From an uncultured Oscillospiraceae bacterium (GTDB taxonomy: Bacteria > Bacillota > Clostridia > Oscillospirales > Acutalibacteraceae), in NCBI GenBank assembly GCA_900553525.1, contig USDZ01000024.1, positions 1 to 15,870 of the forward strand: DNA of 15,870 nucleotides, read 5' to 3'. Shown here one piece after another: positions 1 through 7,873 of the stretch. The notes under the pieces are model-generated. The model had not been told where the DNA came from. It ran no database searches and saw only the letters and a program-made list of their open reading frames with translations. A program made the position numbers and the translations under genes. The first letter of the stretch is position 1; every line of letters starts with the position of its first letter.

Positions 1-1
1 G

Positions 2-865
2 TGTGTTCCCGACGCCCAAGAAGCAGAGGTTTTGAGAAACGAAAATCTTTCTTTAAAAGAAAATATACAGGAATTGGTGATGCAGTTTACCGAAGGCATT
101 GCCGCATTTGAAGTGTCAGACAACTATGTTACGCCGCTTTATGTCAGTGAAAATGTTTGTGGTTTTTTTGGAGTCACCAAAGACGAGTGGCTGCCGCTTA
201 TGAAAAAGAGTACACGGATCGAGGATTTTGTCGCTCGCAGTAAAGTGGCTTATGAAGATTTTACAGAGCTTCTTAGAATTGGAGAAGCGGACTTTACCTA
301 TTACGATTTTAATAGCCAAAGTGAGCGGCGTATCAAAGCAATCTGCTCCCCCAAATCGCCTGCGGCATCGCCCCGTTATGTGTTACTTTTTAATGTCGAT
401 GATGCAGGGGTTCCTAAAAACAACGAATTTCCTGTGGATAGGACGGTATCTATCCGTACCTTTGGATATTTCGATGTTTTCGTCGGTGACAAACCGATTG
501 CTTTTCGCAATAAAAAATCGAAGGAGCTGTTTGCCCTGCTGGTGGATCGCCGCGGCGGATATGTGTCTTCCGAAGATGCGATCAGCTTTTTGTGGGAGGA
601 CGAACCGGTCAATTCCGTCACTCTTGCACGCTACAGAAAAGTGGCGCTCCGACTTAAAAATATTTTAGCGGAATACGGTATCTCGGATGTTGTGGAGTCG
701 GTAGACGGAAAGCGACGGATTGTCACCGAGAAAGTCCAGTGTGATCTTTACGACTACCTTTCCGGCAAGGAAGAATACTCGCAGCTTTTCAAGGGCAGTT
801 ATTTAACCAACTACAGTTGGGGTGAAAACACTTTGGCGGAGCTCACGGGAAAAATTTTGTATTAA
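2..865 (+). CDS. Partial transcriptional regulator: PAS-like segment plus C-terminal OmpR/SARP-type winged helix
   Basis: The frame is open from base 2, so the 5' end lies outside the window; a TTG at 32 is a possible but unsupported start. About 288 codons are visible. The first ~110 residues after the TTG (TEGIAAFEVSDNYVTPLY..., later YVLLFNVDDAG) look like a PAS-type sensing segment. After a short linker comes a winged-helix domain: SIRTFGYFDVFVGDKPI opens the beta hairpin, KSKELFALLVDRRGGYVSSE and SFLWEDEP form the helices, and the end (KGSYLTNYSWGENTLAEL) matches the tail of the OmpR/BTAD-type DNA-binding domain common in clostridial regulators. Inference: a cytoplasmic DNA-binding regulator controlled by a small signal or by an N-terminal receiver that is not visible. 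The target is unknown. It faces the neighbouring minus-strand cluster and has its own terminator right after the stop, so it is not cotranscribed with the rest. Confidence 0.8.
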   Translation, partial: CVPDAQEAEVLRNENLSLKENIQELVMQFTEGIAAFEVSDNYVTPLYVSENVCGFFGVTKDEWLPLMKKSTRIEDFVARSKVAYEDFTELLRIGEADFTYYDFNSQSERRIKAICSPKSPAASPRYVLLFNVDDAGVPKNNEFPVDRTVSIRTFGYFDVFVGDKPIAFRNKKSKELFALLVDRRGGYVSSEDAISFLWEDEPVNSVTLARYRKVALRLKNILAEYGISDVVESVDGKRRIVTEKVQCDLYDYLSGKEEYSQLFKGSYLTNYSWGENTLAELTGKILY

Positions 866-898
866 CTCAAGCTATGAAAGCGCTAAAGCAAATAGTCA

Positions 899-928
899 GG
901 ACCCCCGGCACATCCGGGGGTCCTCTTT
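899..928 (+). terminator. Intrinsic terminator of the upstream regulator gene
   Basis: A perfect 10-bp GC-rich stem (899-908 with 914-923) closes a 5-base loop and is followed by TCTTT. It lies 33 bases after the stop of the plus-strand regulator. Confidence 0.85.
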
Positions 929-941
929 GCGCTTAAGCAAA

Positions 942-980
942 CAAAAGAAAAAACGCACTAAAATTCTTTGATTTTAGTGC
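942..980 (-). terminator. Intrinsic terminator of rlmD
   Basis: A perfect 10-bp stem (955-964 with 971-980, loop TCTTTG) lies 31 bases beyond the rlmD stop. Read on the minus strand it is followed by a T-rich run (953-942). The plus side also ends in ATTTTATT, so it may work in both directions as a second stop for the converging regulator gene. Confidence 0.8.
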
Positions 981-1011
981 ATTTTATTACCGATCTGGAA
1001 TCCATGACGTC

Positions 1012-2406
1012 TTATTTTCTGACAAGTTTGCAAATGGTCTCAATATGATATGTGAAAGGAAATAAATCAACGCATCCAATCCGCTCCACACGATATCCCC
1101 GTCTTTGGAGTATCTCCAGATCTCTCGCTAAGCTGGTCGGTTTACAGGCGATATATACAAGCCTGTCCACGCCAAAATCGGCGATCTTCTCCAGCGCCTT
1201 GGGGTGTACACCATCTCTTGGAGGATCCAGCATAATCAAATCCGGCACTTCTTCCAATTCATCAATGACCTTCAGGACATCCCCGGCCCAAAACGTACAA
1301 TTATCAAGCTTATTCCATTTTGCATTTTCCCTGGCCGCCTCCACAGCCTCTTCCACAATTTCCACACCTACCACCCGTCTGGCTACCGGCGCGAGAATCT
1401 GGGCGATGGTTCCGGTTCCGCTGTATAGGTCGAACACGATTTTATCCCTCGTATCGCCAATGTATTCTCTTGCTTTTTCGTAGAGAACCTCCGCTCCAAG
1501 AGAGTTTGTCTGGAAAAAAGAAAACGGGGTGATTTTGAATTTTAAGCCCAGCAGCTCTTCATAGAAATCACTCTTACCATATAGTACCTGGGTTCCCTCA
1601 TCTTTCACGGTATCGGCAATATGGTCATTGACCGTATGCAGGATACCCGTAATTTTCCCGTTCAGCGATAGCGCAAGAAGTTTGTCCGCCCAACTTCTTA
1701 GCCATTTCTCTGCTGCGACAGCGAGAACAGGATTGCTGATATCCTTTCCCGAAGCGGTAATCAAATCAATCAAAATTTCTCCCGTCTTGACCGCCTTGCG
1801 AACGAGAAGATGACGAAAAAATCCGGTATGCCGCATTCTGTGATAATAGGGCAATCCACTTTTCTCCGCCGTCTCCAATGTGTATTTCAGGATTTTTCTA
1901 TAATCCGTGTCTACAATCAGGCAGTTTGGAACGCTTACAATATCGTAAAAACTGCTCCGTTTGTGCATACCAAGCGCCATAGGCCCGTCTTTGCATTCAT
2001 CACCAAAAGTAAATTCCATTTTATTGCGGTACCCGTTTATCACAGGGCTTGGGCTGATTCCCTCCCAGACATACTCCCCGTTCACTGCATAATCCATCAT
2101 TTCCTTTACCTGCCCCGCTTTCAGTTGAAGCTGCCGGTCATAGGAAAGATTCTGATAGGTACAGCCACCACAGGTACCGAAATGCGGACAAAGAGGGGCT
2201 ATCTCGCCAGGTGCTTTCTCCAACACTTCCAACAGCCGTCCCTCGGCTTGTCCTCGACGGATCTTATTGACAGAAGCGCGTACTTTCTGCCCTTCAATCG
2301 CATTCTTAATGACAACATGTTTTTCCTCTCCGGGAATCGTGACAAGTCCCCTATTGGGAAATTTGACCCTCTGGACAACCCCCTCTACTATCTGCCCCTT
2401 TTTCAT
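1012..2406 (-). CDS. rlmD: 23S rRNA (uracil-5-)-methyltransferase, RlmD/RlmCD (RumA) family
   Basis: Transfers a methyl group from SAM to C5 of uridine in 23S rRNA (U1939, and also U747 in the Firmicutes RlmCD enzymes). The protein has 464 residues, normal for the family. A TRAM-like RNA-binding domain covers residues 1-60. The four cysteines of a 4Fe-4S cluster are C73, C79, C82 (CPHFGTCGGC) and C162. The SAM-binding fold has FFQTN at 297-301 and DLYSGTGTI at 326-334. DPPRDGVHPKAL (394-405) and the catalytic cysteine C421 in ACKPTSLARDL follow, with E456 in HIET. The motif is ACKPT where many homologues have SCNPT; the nucleophile itself is kept. The ATG is preceded by GAAGGAG at good spacing. 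It is the last gene of the minus-strand cluster, just downstream of a decayed trmFO. TrmA-type tRNA activity is not expected, but sequence alone cannot exclude a paralogue with a shifted target. Confidence 0.9.
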   Translation of the reverse strand: MKKGQIVEGVVQRVKFPNRGLVTIPGEEKHVVIKNAIEGQKVRASVNKIRRGQAEGRLLEVLEKAPGEIAPLCPHFGTCGGCTYQNLSYDRQLQLKAGQVKEMMDYAVNGEYVWEGISPSPVINGYRNKMEFTFGDECKDGPMALGMHKRSSFYDIVSVPNCLIVDTDYRKILKYTLETAEKSGLPYYHRMRHTGFFRHLLVRKAVKTGEILIDLITASGKDISNPVLAVAAEKWLRSWADKLLALSLNGKITGILHTVNDHIADTVKDEGTQVLYGKSDFYEELLGLKFKITPFSFFQTNSLGAEVLYEKAREYIGDTRDKIVFDLYSGTGTIAQILAPVARRVVGVEIVEEAVEAARENAKWNKLDNCTFWAGDVLKVIDELEEVPDLIMLDPPRDGVHPKALEKIADFGVDRLVYIACKPTSLARDLEILQRRGYRVERIGCVDLFPFTYHIETICKLVRK

Positions 2407-2481
2407 GATAGCTCCTTCTGCCTACAGCGTCCTCTTTTTTATCAACGCATATAGGCATCATACCAAAATAGAAAAATATAC

Positions 2482-2720
2482 ATGCATTACCCCACACCGA
2501 ATGAAATTCACCTGTTTCAGGTCCGGAATTAGGTCGAATCCCGTCTTTATCCCTCGAATTTCAGATTGGTTTGGAACCCGACCATATTCCACAAAGGGCT
2601 TTCTTTATTCAGTGCCGCCCATGGACAACAGACCAACGGCCAAGACCACCGCACATCTGGCCAGGCCGGCGCCTGTCACAATCCGTGCGTCGGTCGATTC
2701 CGGTATACGGCCCCCTCCTT
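2482..2720 (-). pseudogene. trmFO: Decayed trmFO (folate/FAD-dependent tRNA m5U54 methyltransferase) remnant
   Basis: Lies directly after topA, where trmFO normally sits in Firmicutes. On the minus strand a GGAGG (within 2720-2711) is followed after 7 bases by ATA at 2706, in the place of the ATG. The frame then reads PESTDARIVTGAGLARC, matching the FAD-binding N-terminus of TrmFO (VIGAGLAGCEA), and AVGLL (2640-2626), matching the NAVGLLKEEM block, before a stop at 2607. Next, 2591-2553 reads WNMVGFQTNLKFE in another frame, and 2550-2482 after a frameshift reads FDLIPDLKQVNFIRCGVMH. Together these match the family block YN(I/M)VGFQT(H/N)LK...LIPGLE...VRYGVMHRNTF. Most of the ~430-residue protein is missing. 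The block matches are from memory of the family, not a search, but three ordered hits in the expected locus make chance unlikely. The gene cannot be functional. Confidence 0.8.
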
Positions 2721-2727
2721 TGTCAAA

Positions 2728-4851
2728 TCATTCTCCAGCCACCCGTCCGCCCGATGTCTTTTCCTCCTTTTTCGGAGCAGCCTCTTTTTCAAAGCCGCAC
2801 CCCTCGGTCATACAAAACAAACCGGCGTTCCGTCCCTTTTTCTTGAACAGGGTCTTGCCGCACTTCGGACACTTCTCCGCCGTTGGTTCATTCCAAGTGA
2901 CAAAATCGCACTGGGGATATCGGGAACATCCGAAAAACTTCCGATTCTTTTTGGATTTTTTCGCCACGATCGCACCGCCGCATTTCGGACAGACGCCGGG
3001 GGTTTCCTCGACAATCCGTTTGGTGTTTTTGCACTCGGGATACCCCGGACAGGCTAGGAATTTTCCATACCGTCCCGATTTGACCACCATTTTCCGGCCG
3101 CAGAGTTCACAGGTGACGTCGCTCTCCACCTCGGGAACCTTGATCCGCTCTCCGGAAGTTGCCTCCTCTGCCTTATGCAGTGTTTTGGAGAAGCCGTCGT
3201 AAAAATGATCGAGAGTCTTCACCCAATCGGCCTTGCCTGACTCCACCCCGTCGAGCTGCCGCTCCATATTGGCGGTAAAATCCACATCCACGATTTCCGG
3301 AAATTGTTCCTCCATCAATTCTGTGGTCACTTCCCCCAACGCGGTGGGCTTTAGCGCCTTTCCATCCCGCTCTACGTATTCCCGGGCAAGGATGGTGCCG
3401 ATGGTGGGCGCATAGGTGGAAGGACGGCCGATCCCATTTTCCTCCAATGTCTTGATCAGGGTGGCCTCGGTGTAGCGGGGAGGCGGTTGGGTAAAATGCT
3501 GATTTCCCTTCAAATCCCGCAAAACGAGGGACATCCCCTCCTCCAGCGGCGGCAAAGGTCCGCCCGTCTCCGTGTCCTCATCCTTGCCTTCGACATAAAG
3601 CACGGTGTAGCCTTCGAACTTCACGGTATAGCCCGATGCTTTGAATAGATATTTTCCAGCGGCAATATCCGCCTGACAGGTATCCTGCACACAGTTGGCC
3701 ATCAGACTGGCGATGAACCGTTCCCAGATCAGCTTATAAAGCCGGTACTGGTCGGAAGTCAGGGAACCCTTGACCTGTTCGGGGGTAAGCGAAGGCACCG
3801 AAGGACGGATGGCCTCGTGGGCATCCTGGGCATTGTTACGGGATTTGAAGACGCGGGGCTTTTCAGGCAGATACCGGGCGCCATACCGCTGCTGAATATA
3901 GGCATTGCCCTCCTTGCGCGCGTCATCCGAGATACGCAGCGAATCGGTCCGCATATACGTGATCAAACCGATGGCGCCGATCCCCTCCACTTCCACGCCT
4001 TCATACAGTTCCTGGGCCGCCTTCATGGTACGACGGGCGGCAAACCCCAGCTTGCGGCTGGCTTCCTGCTGCATGGTGGAGGTGATGAACGGAGGAGCGG
4101 GCGATATTTGTCTCACACCCCGTTTCACCTTATCCACAGTGAAAGCCGCAGCCTGCAGTTCCGCCAAGATGGCATCGGCTTTCTCCTTGTTTTCAATTTT
4201 GATTTTGCCCGTTCGATCCCCGTGGAACCGGGCGGGAAACGGACGGTTCTCCGGCTTATCGGACAACAGGGCGTCTAGGCTCCAGTATTCCTCGCTGACA
4301 AAAGCGCGGATCTCTTTTTCGCGGTCCACGATAATCCGCACTGCGGCGGACTGGACCCGTCCGGCAGATAAGCCCTTGCGGATTTTCTTCCATAGGAAAG
4401 GGCTGAGCTTATACCCCACAATCCGATCGAGGATCCGCCGCGCCTGCTGGGCGTTCACCAGATCCATATCCAATTTCCGGGGATGGGCCATGCCTTGGGA
4501 CACCCCGGTTTTTGTGATCTCATTAAATGTTACGCGGTTTTCGGCGGCCGTATCGGTTCCCAGCAGGCCGGCGAGATGCCAGGAAATGGCCTCTCCTTCC
4601 CGATCCGGGTCGGTTGCGAGAATGACGCCGTCGCTCTGGGCCGCCATGGATTTGAGCTGGCGGATCAGGGCGGATTTGCCGGGGATGTCCACATAACGCG
4701 GCTTGAATCCGTGTTCAATATCGACCCCAAGCAGGGTTTTGGGCAGATCCCGGATATGCCCCATCGATGCGACGACTTCATACCCGGGACCAAGATACTT
4801 TTGAATGGTTTTCGCCTTGGCGGGCGACTCCACAATCACCAATTTTGACAT
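2728..4851 (-). CDS. topA: DNA topoisomerase I (type IA)
   Basis: Relaxes negative supercoils by cutting and passing single strands, with the DNA 5' end held on a tyrosine. The protein has 707 residues from the ATG at 4851. This start is chosen because it gives the canonical MSKLVIVESPAKAKT and has AGGTGG eight bases upstream; a GTG four codons earlier overlaps that site. The TOPRIM domain shows E8 in VESPAKAKT and D81-P-D83-R-E85. The active-site tyrosine is Y299 in GLITYMRTDS. Three C-terminal zinc ribbons of four cysteines each lie near 581-608, 621-648 and 661-685, followed by a short charged tail. Length and architecture are typical of Firmicutes TopA. It lies 38 bases downstream of dprA on the same strand, probably cotranscribed, and is followed by the trmFO remnant. 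Confidence 0.97.
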   Translation of the reverse strand: MSKLVIVESPAKAKTIQKYLGPGYEVVASMGHIRDLPKTLLGVDIEHGFKPRYVDIPGKSALIRQLKSMAAQSDGVILATDPDREGEAISWHLAGLLGTDTAAENRVTFNEITKTGVSQGMAHPRKLDMDLVNAQQARRILDRIVGYKLSPFLWKKIRKGLSAGRVQSAAVRIIVDREKEIRAFVSEEYWSLDALLSDKPENRPFPARFHGDRTGKIKIENKEKADAILAELQAAAFTVDKVKRGVRQISPAPPFITSTMQQEASRKLGFAARRTMKAAQELYEGVEVEGIGAIGLITYMRTDSLRISDDARKEGNAYIQQRYGARYLPEKPRVFKSRNNAQDAHEAIRPSVPSLTPEQVKGSLTSDQYRLYKLIWERFIASLMANCVQDTCQADIAAGKYLFKASGYTVKFEGYTVLYVEGKDEDTETGGPLPPLEEGMSLVLRDLKGNQHFTQPPPRYTEATLIKTLEENGIGRPSTYAPTIGTILAREYVERDGKALKPTALGEVTTELMEEQFPEIVDVDFTANMERQLDGVESGKADWVKTLDHFYDGFSKTLHKAEEATSGERIKVPEVESDVTCELCGRKMVVKSGRYGKFLACPGYPECKNTKRIVEETPGVCPKCGGAIVAKKSKKNRKFFGCSRYPQCDFVTWNEPTAEKCPKCGKTLFKKKGRNAGLFCMTEGCGFEKEAAPKKEEKTSGGRVAGE

Positions 4852-4889
4852 GATGCGGTCCACCTGTTCTTATATATTGATAAAATAGC

Positions 4890-6122
4890 TCAAGGCCGCG
4901 GTTTCAGAGAAAACTGCCGGCCTGGAAAATTCCGTGCACAGCCTGCGATCTCGAGTTCCGTCAAGCCGGCAAGAGTATCGGAAAACGATAATCCGGCCTT
5001 CTGCGCGAGGATTTCGGCCGCGAGAGGCTCGCAAGTCAGCATCTGATAAAGGAGAGCGGCCTTTGCCGAGGCATCGGAGGGACAAGCATAAAAAGCATCC
5101 GCAGACGGTTCGACCTCCGGCGCTGCCGTCCTTGCAGGCCGGACGGAATCCTTCGCCGGAGCAGAAGGGACAGATGCCCGGCGAATCCCTCCATGTCCAT
5201 AGACGGCCTGGGCGGCGTCGGCCGCCCTCAGATCCAGAATATCCGGAAACCGCAGACGATAATCCCGCAGGATTTCGCTCGCCTTTGTGACAAGAGCGGC
5301 GCCGTCTTTAATCAGATCGTTGGAACCGCTGCTGTTTTTGGACGTGATCTCGCCCGGTACAACATAGACATCCCGCCCCTGGCTGCGGGCCAGCCGGGCG
5401 GTAATGAGGGAACCGCTGTGTTCCGGGGCCTCAACAACACATACCGCCATCGACATACCGGCGAGCAGGCGATTCCGCACCGGAAAATGCTCCCGCAGCG
5501 GCAGCGATCCCGGCGGATATTCCGTCACGATTACCCCGTCGGCGGCTAAGATCTGCTCTCTCAGGGGGCGATTTGGCCTGGGATAATCCACATCGAGCCC
5601 ACATCCCTGCACAACAATAGTCAAGCCTCCGCCTGCGAGCGCACCCCGGTGAGACGCCGCGTCGATCCCTACCGCCCCGCCGCTGATGACGGCACAGCCA
5701 CCCGCCGCCAAACCGGCGGCCAGGCTTCCGGCGGCACGGCAGCCGTAATCGGATGCCTTACGGGTACCGACCATAGCCACGGCGGGAAGACGGTCGAGCG
5801 GCGGCAGTTCCCCTTTGCCGTATAGCACCAGGGGCGGCATATAGGTATGGCGCAGACAGTCCGGATAGGCCTCGTCGTCCATGGTGAGGACAAACGCCCC
5901 ATCCCTCAAACTGTCTTCGAGAATCCGGGCGGCCGGATCCAGGGATTTGCGGCACAGGCGTTCCAGGAGTGCGCCGGTAAAACCAGCCCGCATTAATTCG
6001 GACCTGGAAGCTTTATAGGCCGCTTCAGGCGATGCGAACGCCGAAAGCGCCAGTGCGGTTTTCGTGCCGCCTGGTTCCAGTGCCTGCTGCAGCCAAATCC
6101 AATACAGCCGGTTGTCCCTCAA
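4890..6122 (-). CDS. dprA: DNA processing protein DprA (Smf)
   Basis: Binds incoming single-stranded DNA and loads RecA during natural transformation; it is also widespread in species not known to be competent. I place the start at the TTG at 6122: it gives MRDNRLYWIWLQQAL, the usual N-terminus, and has GGGAGG eight bases upstream. The longer frame to a GTG at 6185 adds 21 arginine-rich residues with no good ribosome binding site. The product is 410 residues. A SAM-like N-terminal helical region is followed by the Rossmann-like core: MVGTRKASDYG, SGGAVGIDAASHRGAL, GCGLDVDYPRPN, TEYPPG, FPVRNRLLAGMS, EHSGSLITARLA and VPGEITSKNSSGSNDLI. A low-complexity Ala/Pro linker leads to a C-terminal winged helix (LLYQMLTCEPLAAEILAQ...). 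It lies between the TrmH-type gene and topA. Confidence 0.93.
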   Translation of the reverse strand: MRDNRLYWIWLQQALEPGGTKTALALSAFASPEAAYKASRSELMRAGFTGALLERLCRKSLDPAARILEDSLRDGAFVLTMDDEAYPDCLRHTYMPPLVLYGKGELPPLDRLPAVAMVGTRKASDYGCRAAGSLAAGLAAGGCAVISGGAVGIDAASHRGALAGGGLTIVVQGCGLDVDYPRPNRPLREQILAADGVIVTEYPPGSLPLREHFPVRNRLLAGMSMAVCVVEAPEHSGSLITARLARSQGRDVYVVPGEITSKNSSGSNDLIKDGAALVTKASEILRDYRLRFPDILDLRAADAAQAVYGHGGIRRASVPSAPAKDSVRPARTAAPEVEPSADAFYACPSDASAKAALLYQMLTCEPLAAEILAQKAGLSFSDTLAGLTELEIAGCARNFPGRQFSLKPRP

Positions 6123-6254
6123 TGTGAATCCCTCCCGTCTCCGTACCGTCGGCCGGCGGACACGAGCCGTTCCAATCCGGGCCACTTTACATATCGTTCC
6201 GGCGGTTACAGCAGCGAAAAAACCGCCCGGTGCCGTACATAATGGAGAGTCGGT

Positions 6255-7091
6255 TCATCCCCGCCTGCTCATTTCCCACAGCACGATCGCGGCGGCGATG
6301 GATGCGTTCAGCGATTCTGCACGACCTTCCATCGGAATGGTGATCCGCCGATCGCATAAAGCGGCGGTTTCAGGCCGTAGTCCCGCCCCCTCGTTGCCAA
6401 TTAGACAAATACAGCCCTTTCCAAGTCCAGCCTCCTGCACCGGCAGGGCACGAGCATCGGCTACACAGGCAAAAGAGGAGAGCCCCTTTTCCCGTAAATA
6501 AGCGAGCAGTCGGGGTAAATCCCCAGTCCGGCCGGTGGCAAGGCGAAAAACGCCTCCCATACTCCCCCGCAATACTTTGGGATTGTACAAGTCGCAACAT
6601 CCGGGGGTAAGAAACAAGCCATTCATTCCCAACGCCTCGGCAGTGCGCACGATGCTGCCAAGGTTTCCCGGATCCTGTACGTCTTCCAGCAGGAGATAGC
6701 GTCCGTATCTTTCTATTTTACCCAAAGAAAGTTGGTTGTCAAGCCGCCGGCAGATACAAAATATACCTTGGGGAGCCTGTGTGCTTGATAACCGTCTGGC
6801 GAGCGGCGCGGCGATCTCGCGGAGATCGGAACAGGACGACAAAAGCGGTTTGAGATAGGAGCCATATTGTTCCGCCGCCCGGGCGGTATAAAGGACCGTA
6901 CGGATCTCCATGCCCGATACAGCGGCATCCGCGCACAGCCTGGCGCCCTCTAGGGCAAACAATCCGCTCTCCCGACGATAAGATGCGTCTGCCATCAGAC
7001 GGGTGTATTCTTTCAAAATCGGATTGTCCCGGCTGGTGATCGGTCCGGCCGAGGAACGCGCCGCCCGGGAAGCGGTCCGGCTTTGTTCCAT
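6255..7091 (-). CDS. 23S rRNA 2'-O-methyltransferase, TrmH/SpoU family
   Basis: A SPOUT-class enzyme that methylates a ribose 2'-OH in RNA with SAM. The start is the ATG at 7091, preceded by AAAGGAGG; upstream codons in the frame lie in the rplT terminator region. The product is 278 residues: an N-terminal SpoU substrate-binding domain (SRDNPILKEYTRLM, later FALEGARLC) and the C-terminal knotted SpoU domain with motif 1 DPGNLGSIVRTAEALG (140-155, N143 and R149), motif 2 IGNEGAGL (231-238, E234) and motif 3 from IPMEGRAESLNASIAAA on (N262). Its position after infC-rpmI-rplT and its N-terminal domain suit the YsgA/RlmP group, which in Bacillus acts on 23S rRNA; the exact nucleotide cannot be read from sequence, so no symbol is given. 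RlmB and TrmH are the alternatives. Confidence 0.88.
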   Translation of the reverse strand: MEQSRTASRAARSSAGPITSRDNPILKEYTRLMADASYRRESGLFALEGARLCADAAVSGMEIRTVLYTARAAEQYGSYLKPLLSSCSDLREIAAPLARRLSSTQAPQGIFCICRRLDNQLSLGKIERYGRYLLLEDVQDPGNLGSIVRTAEALGMNGLFLTPGCCDLYNPKVLRGSMGGVFRLATGRTGDLPRLLAYLREKGLSSFACVADARALPVQEAGLGKGCICLIGNEGAGLRPETAALCDRRITIPMEGRAESLNASIAAAIVLWEMSRRG

Positions 7092-7171
7092 AAGAGGACC
7101 TCCTTTCCGACGATCTCCAAAAACGTCTCGAACCCGCCAAAATACAAAAAACTTCCCGATTTTGACCGGAT

Positions 7172-7204
7172 AGAATAAAGCGCCCGCTGGCGGGGCCGGC
7201 GGGC
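7172..7204 (-). terminator. Hairpin with U-rich tail between rplT and the TrmH-type gene
   Basis: On the minus strand, directly after rplT, an imperfect GC-rich stem (7204-7182: six outer pairs GCCCGC/GCGGGC, a C/A mismatch, then GGC/GCC around a 3-base loop) is followed by GCTTTATTC. It resembles an intrinsic terminator with a weak tail and may only partly separate the ribosomal genes from the genes downstream, which have no clear promoter of their own. Confidence 0.6.
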
Positions 7205-7215
7205 ACAGTTCAAGC

Positions 7216-7572
7216 TTATTTGAGAGCGGCTTTCGCCTTTTCCGCCAGGCCCGCAAATGCGGCGGCGTCGGAGACGGCCAGTTCGGCAAGCATCTTACGG
7301 TTGAGGGTGATGCCGGCCTTCTTCATGCCGTTCATAAAGGTGGAATAATTCATACCGTTGATCTTGGCCGCGGCGGAAATACGGGTGATCCAAATACGAC
7401 GAAAATCGCGTTTTTTCTGACGGCGGCCAATGTAGGCGTACTGACCGGATTTCATGACCGCTTCTTTAGCGGTGCGGAATAGTTTGGATTTAGCTCCGTA
7501 ATAGCCCTTGGCGAGCTTGAGTACCTTTTTTCTTCTTTTGCGCGTCATCAGCGCACCCTTTACACGTGCCAT
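7216..7572 (-). CDS. rplT: 50S ribosomal protein L20
   Basis: Binds 23S rRNA early in large-subunit assembly and, in Bacillus and E. coli, represses its own operon. At 118 residues it has the standard length. The N-terminus MARVKGALMTRKRRKKVLKLA and the later GQYAYIGRRQKKRDFRRIWITRI are strongly conserved L20 blocks; the C-terminal half carries the globular RNA-binding part (NRKMLAELAVSDAAAFAGLA). GGAGG lies seven bases before the ATG. It follows rpmI by 26 bases in the classical infC-rpmI-rplT order, and its product is the expected effector of the leader attenuator upstream of infC. Confidence 0.98.
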   Translation of the reverse strand: MARVKGALMTRKRRKKVLKLAKGYYGAKSKLFRTAKEAVMKSGQYAYIGRRQKKRDFRRIWITRISAAAKINGMNYSTFMNGMKKAGITLNRKMLAELAVSDAAAFAGLAEKAKAALK

Positions 7573-7598
7573 TCTCTATATCCTCCGTTTCTGAACGA

Positions 7599-7796
7599 TT
7601 ATTTATAAGGGATGAGGCGCTTGACCTGGGCCACATTGGTCACATCGGCCACCGTGGTTTTCCGCAGGTTGCGTTTGCGCTTGGTGGTTTTCTTGTTCAG
7701 AATGTGGGATTTATAGGCATGGGCGCGCAGGACCTTGCCGTTTTTGGTCAGTTTAAAGCGTTTTTTCGCGCCGGAATGGGTCTTGATCTTAGGCAT
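7599..7796 (-). CDS. rpmI: 50S ribosomal protein L35
   Basis: A small basic protein of the large ribosomal subunit, 65 residues, the usual length. MPKIKTHSGAKKRFKLT at the N-terminus is diagnostic, followed by RAHAYKSHILNKKTTKRKR and RLIPYK at the end. AAAGGAGG precedes the ATG. It sits between infC (77 bases upstream) and rplT (26 bases downstream). The infC-rpmI spacer contains short GC-rich inverted repeats but no U-tract, so readthrough is expected. Confidence 0.98.
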   Translation of the reverse strand: MPKIKTHSGAKKRFKLTKNGKVLRAHAYKSHILNKKTTKRKRNLRKTTVADVTNVAQVKRLIPYK

Positions 7797-7873
7797 TGTC
7801 AGTTTCCTCCTTTATATTGTCTGTCATCCGGCCGCCCCGCGCAGGCGGACACCGCCGTCCGACGGACGGAACG

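Noticed and set aside
1132..1152. ACKPTS instead of SCNPT at the RlmD active site as a sign of lost activity.
   Set aside because: The nucleophilic cysteine C421 and the glutamate E456 are present, and K at that position is, as far as I recall, common in clostridial members.
2267..3202. A 311-codon plus-strand open frame across the topA 3' end and the spacer.
   Set aside because: It is antisense to topA zinc ribbons and the trmFO remnant, reads as low-quality Pro/Ser/Arg sequence, and has no ribosome binding site or known domain.
3905..4696. A 263-codon plus-strand open frame.
   Set aside because: Antisense to the conserved core of topA in a GC-rich region where opposite frames stay open by chance.
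6123..6185. Longer dprA start at the GTG at 6185.
   Set aside because: The extra 21 residues are arginine-rich and unlike DprA, and the TTG at 6122 has a strong GGGAGG at proper distance.
6201..6227. Inverted repeat GGCGGTT/AACCGCC between the TrmH-type gene and dprA as a terminator.
   Set aside because: Seven pairs with a 13-base loop and no U-tract after it on the minus strand; too weak to call.
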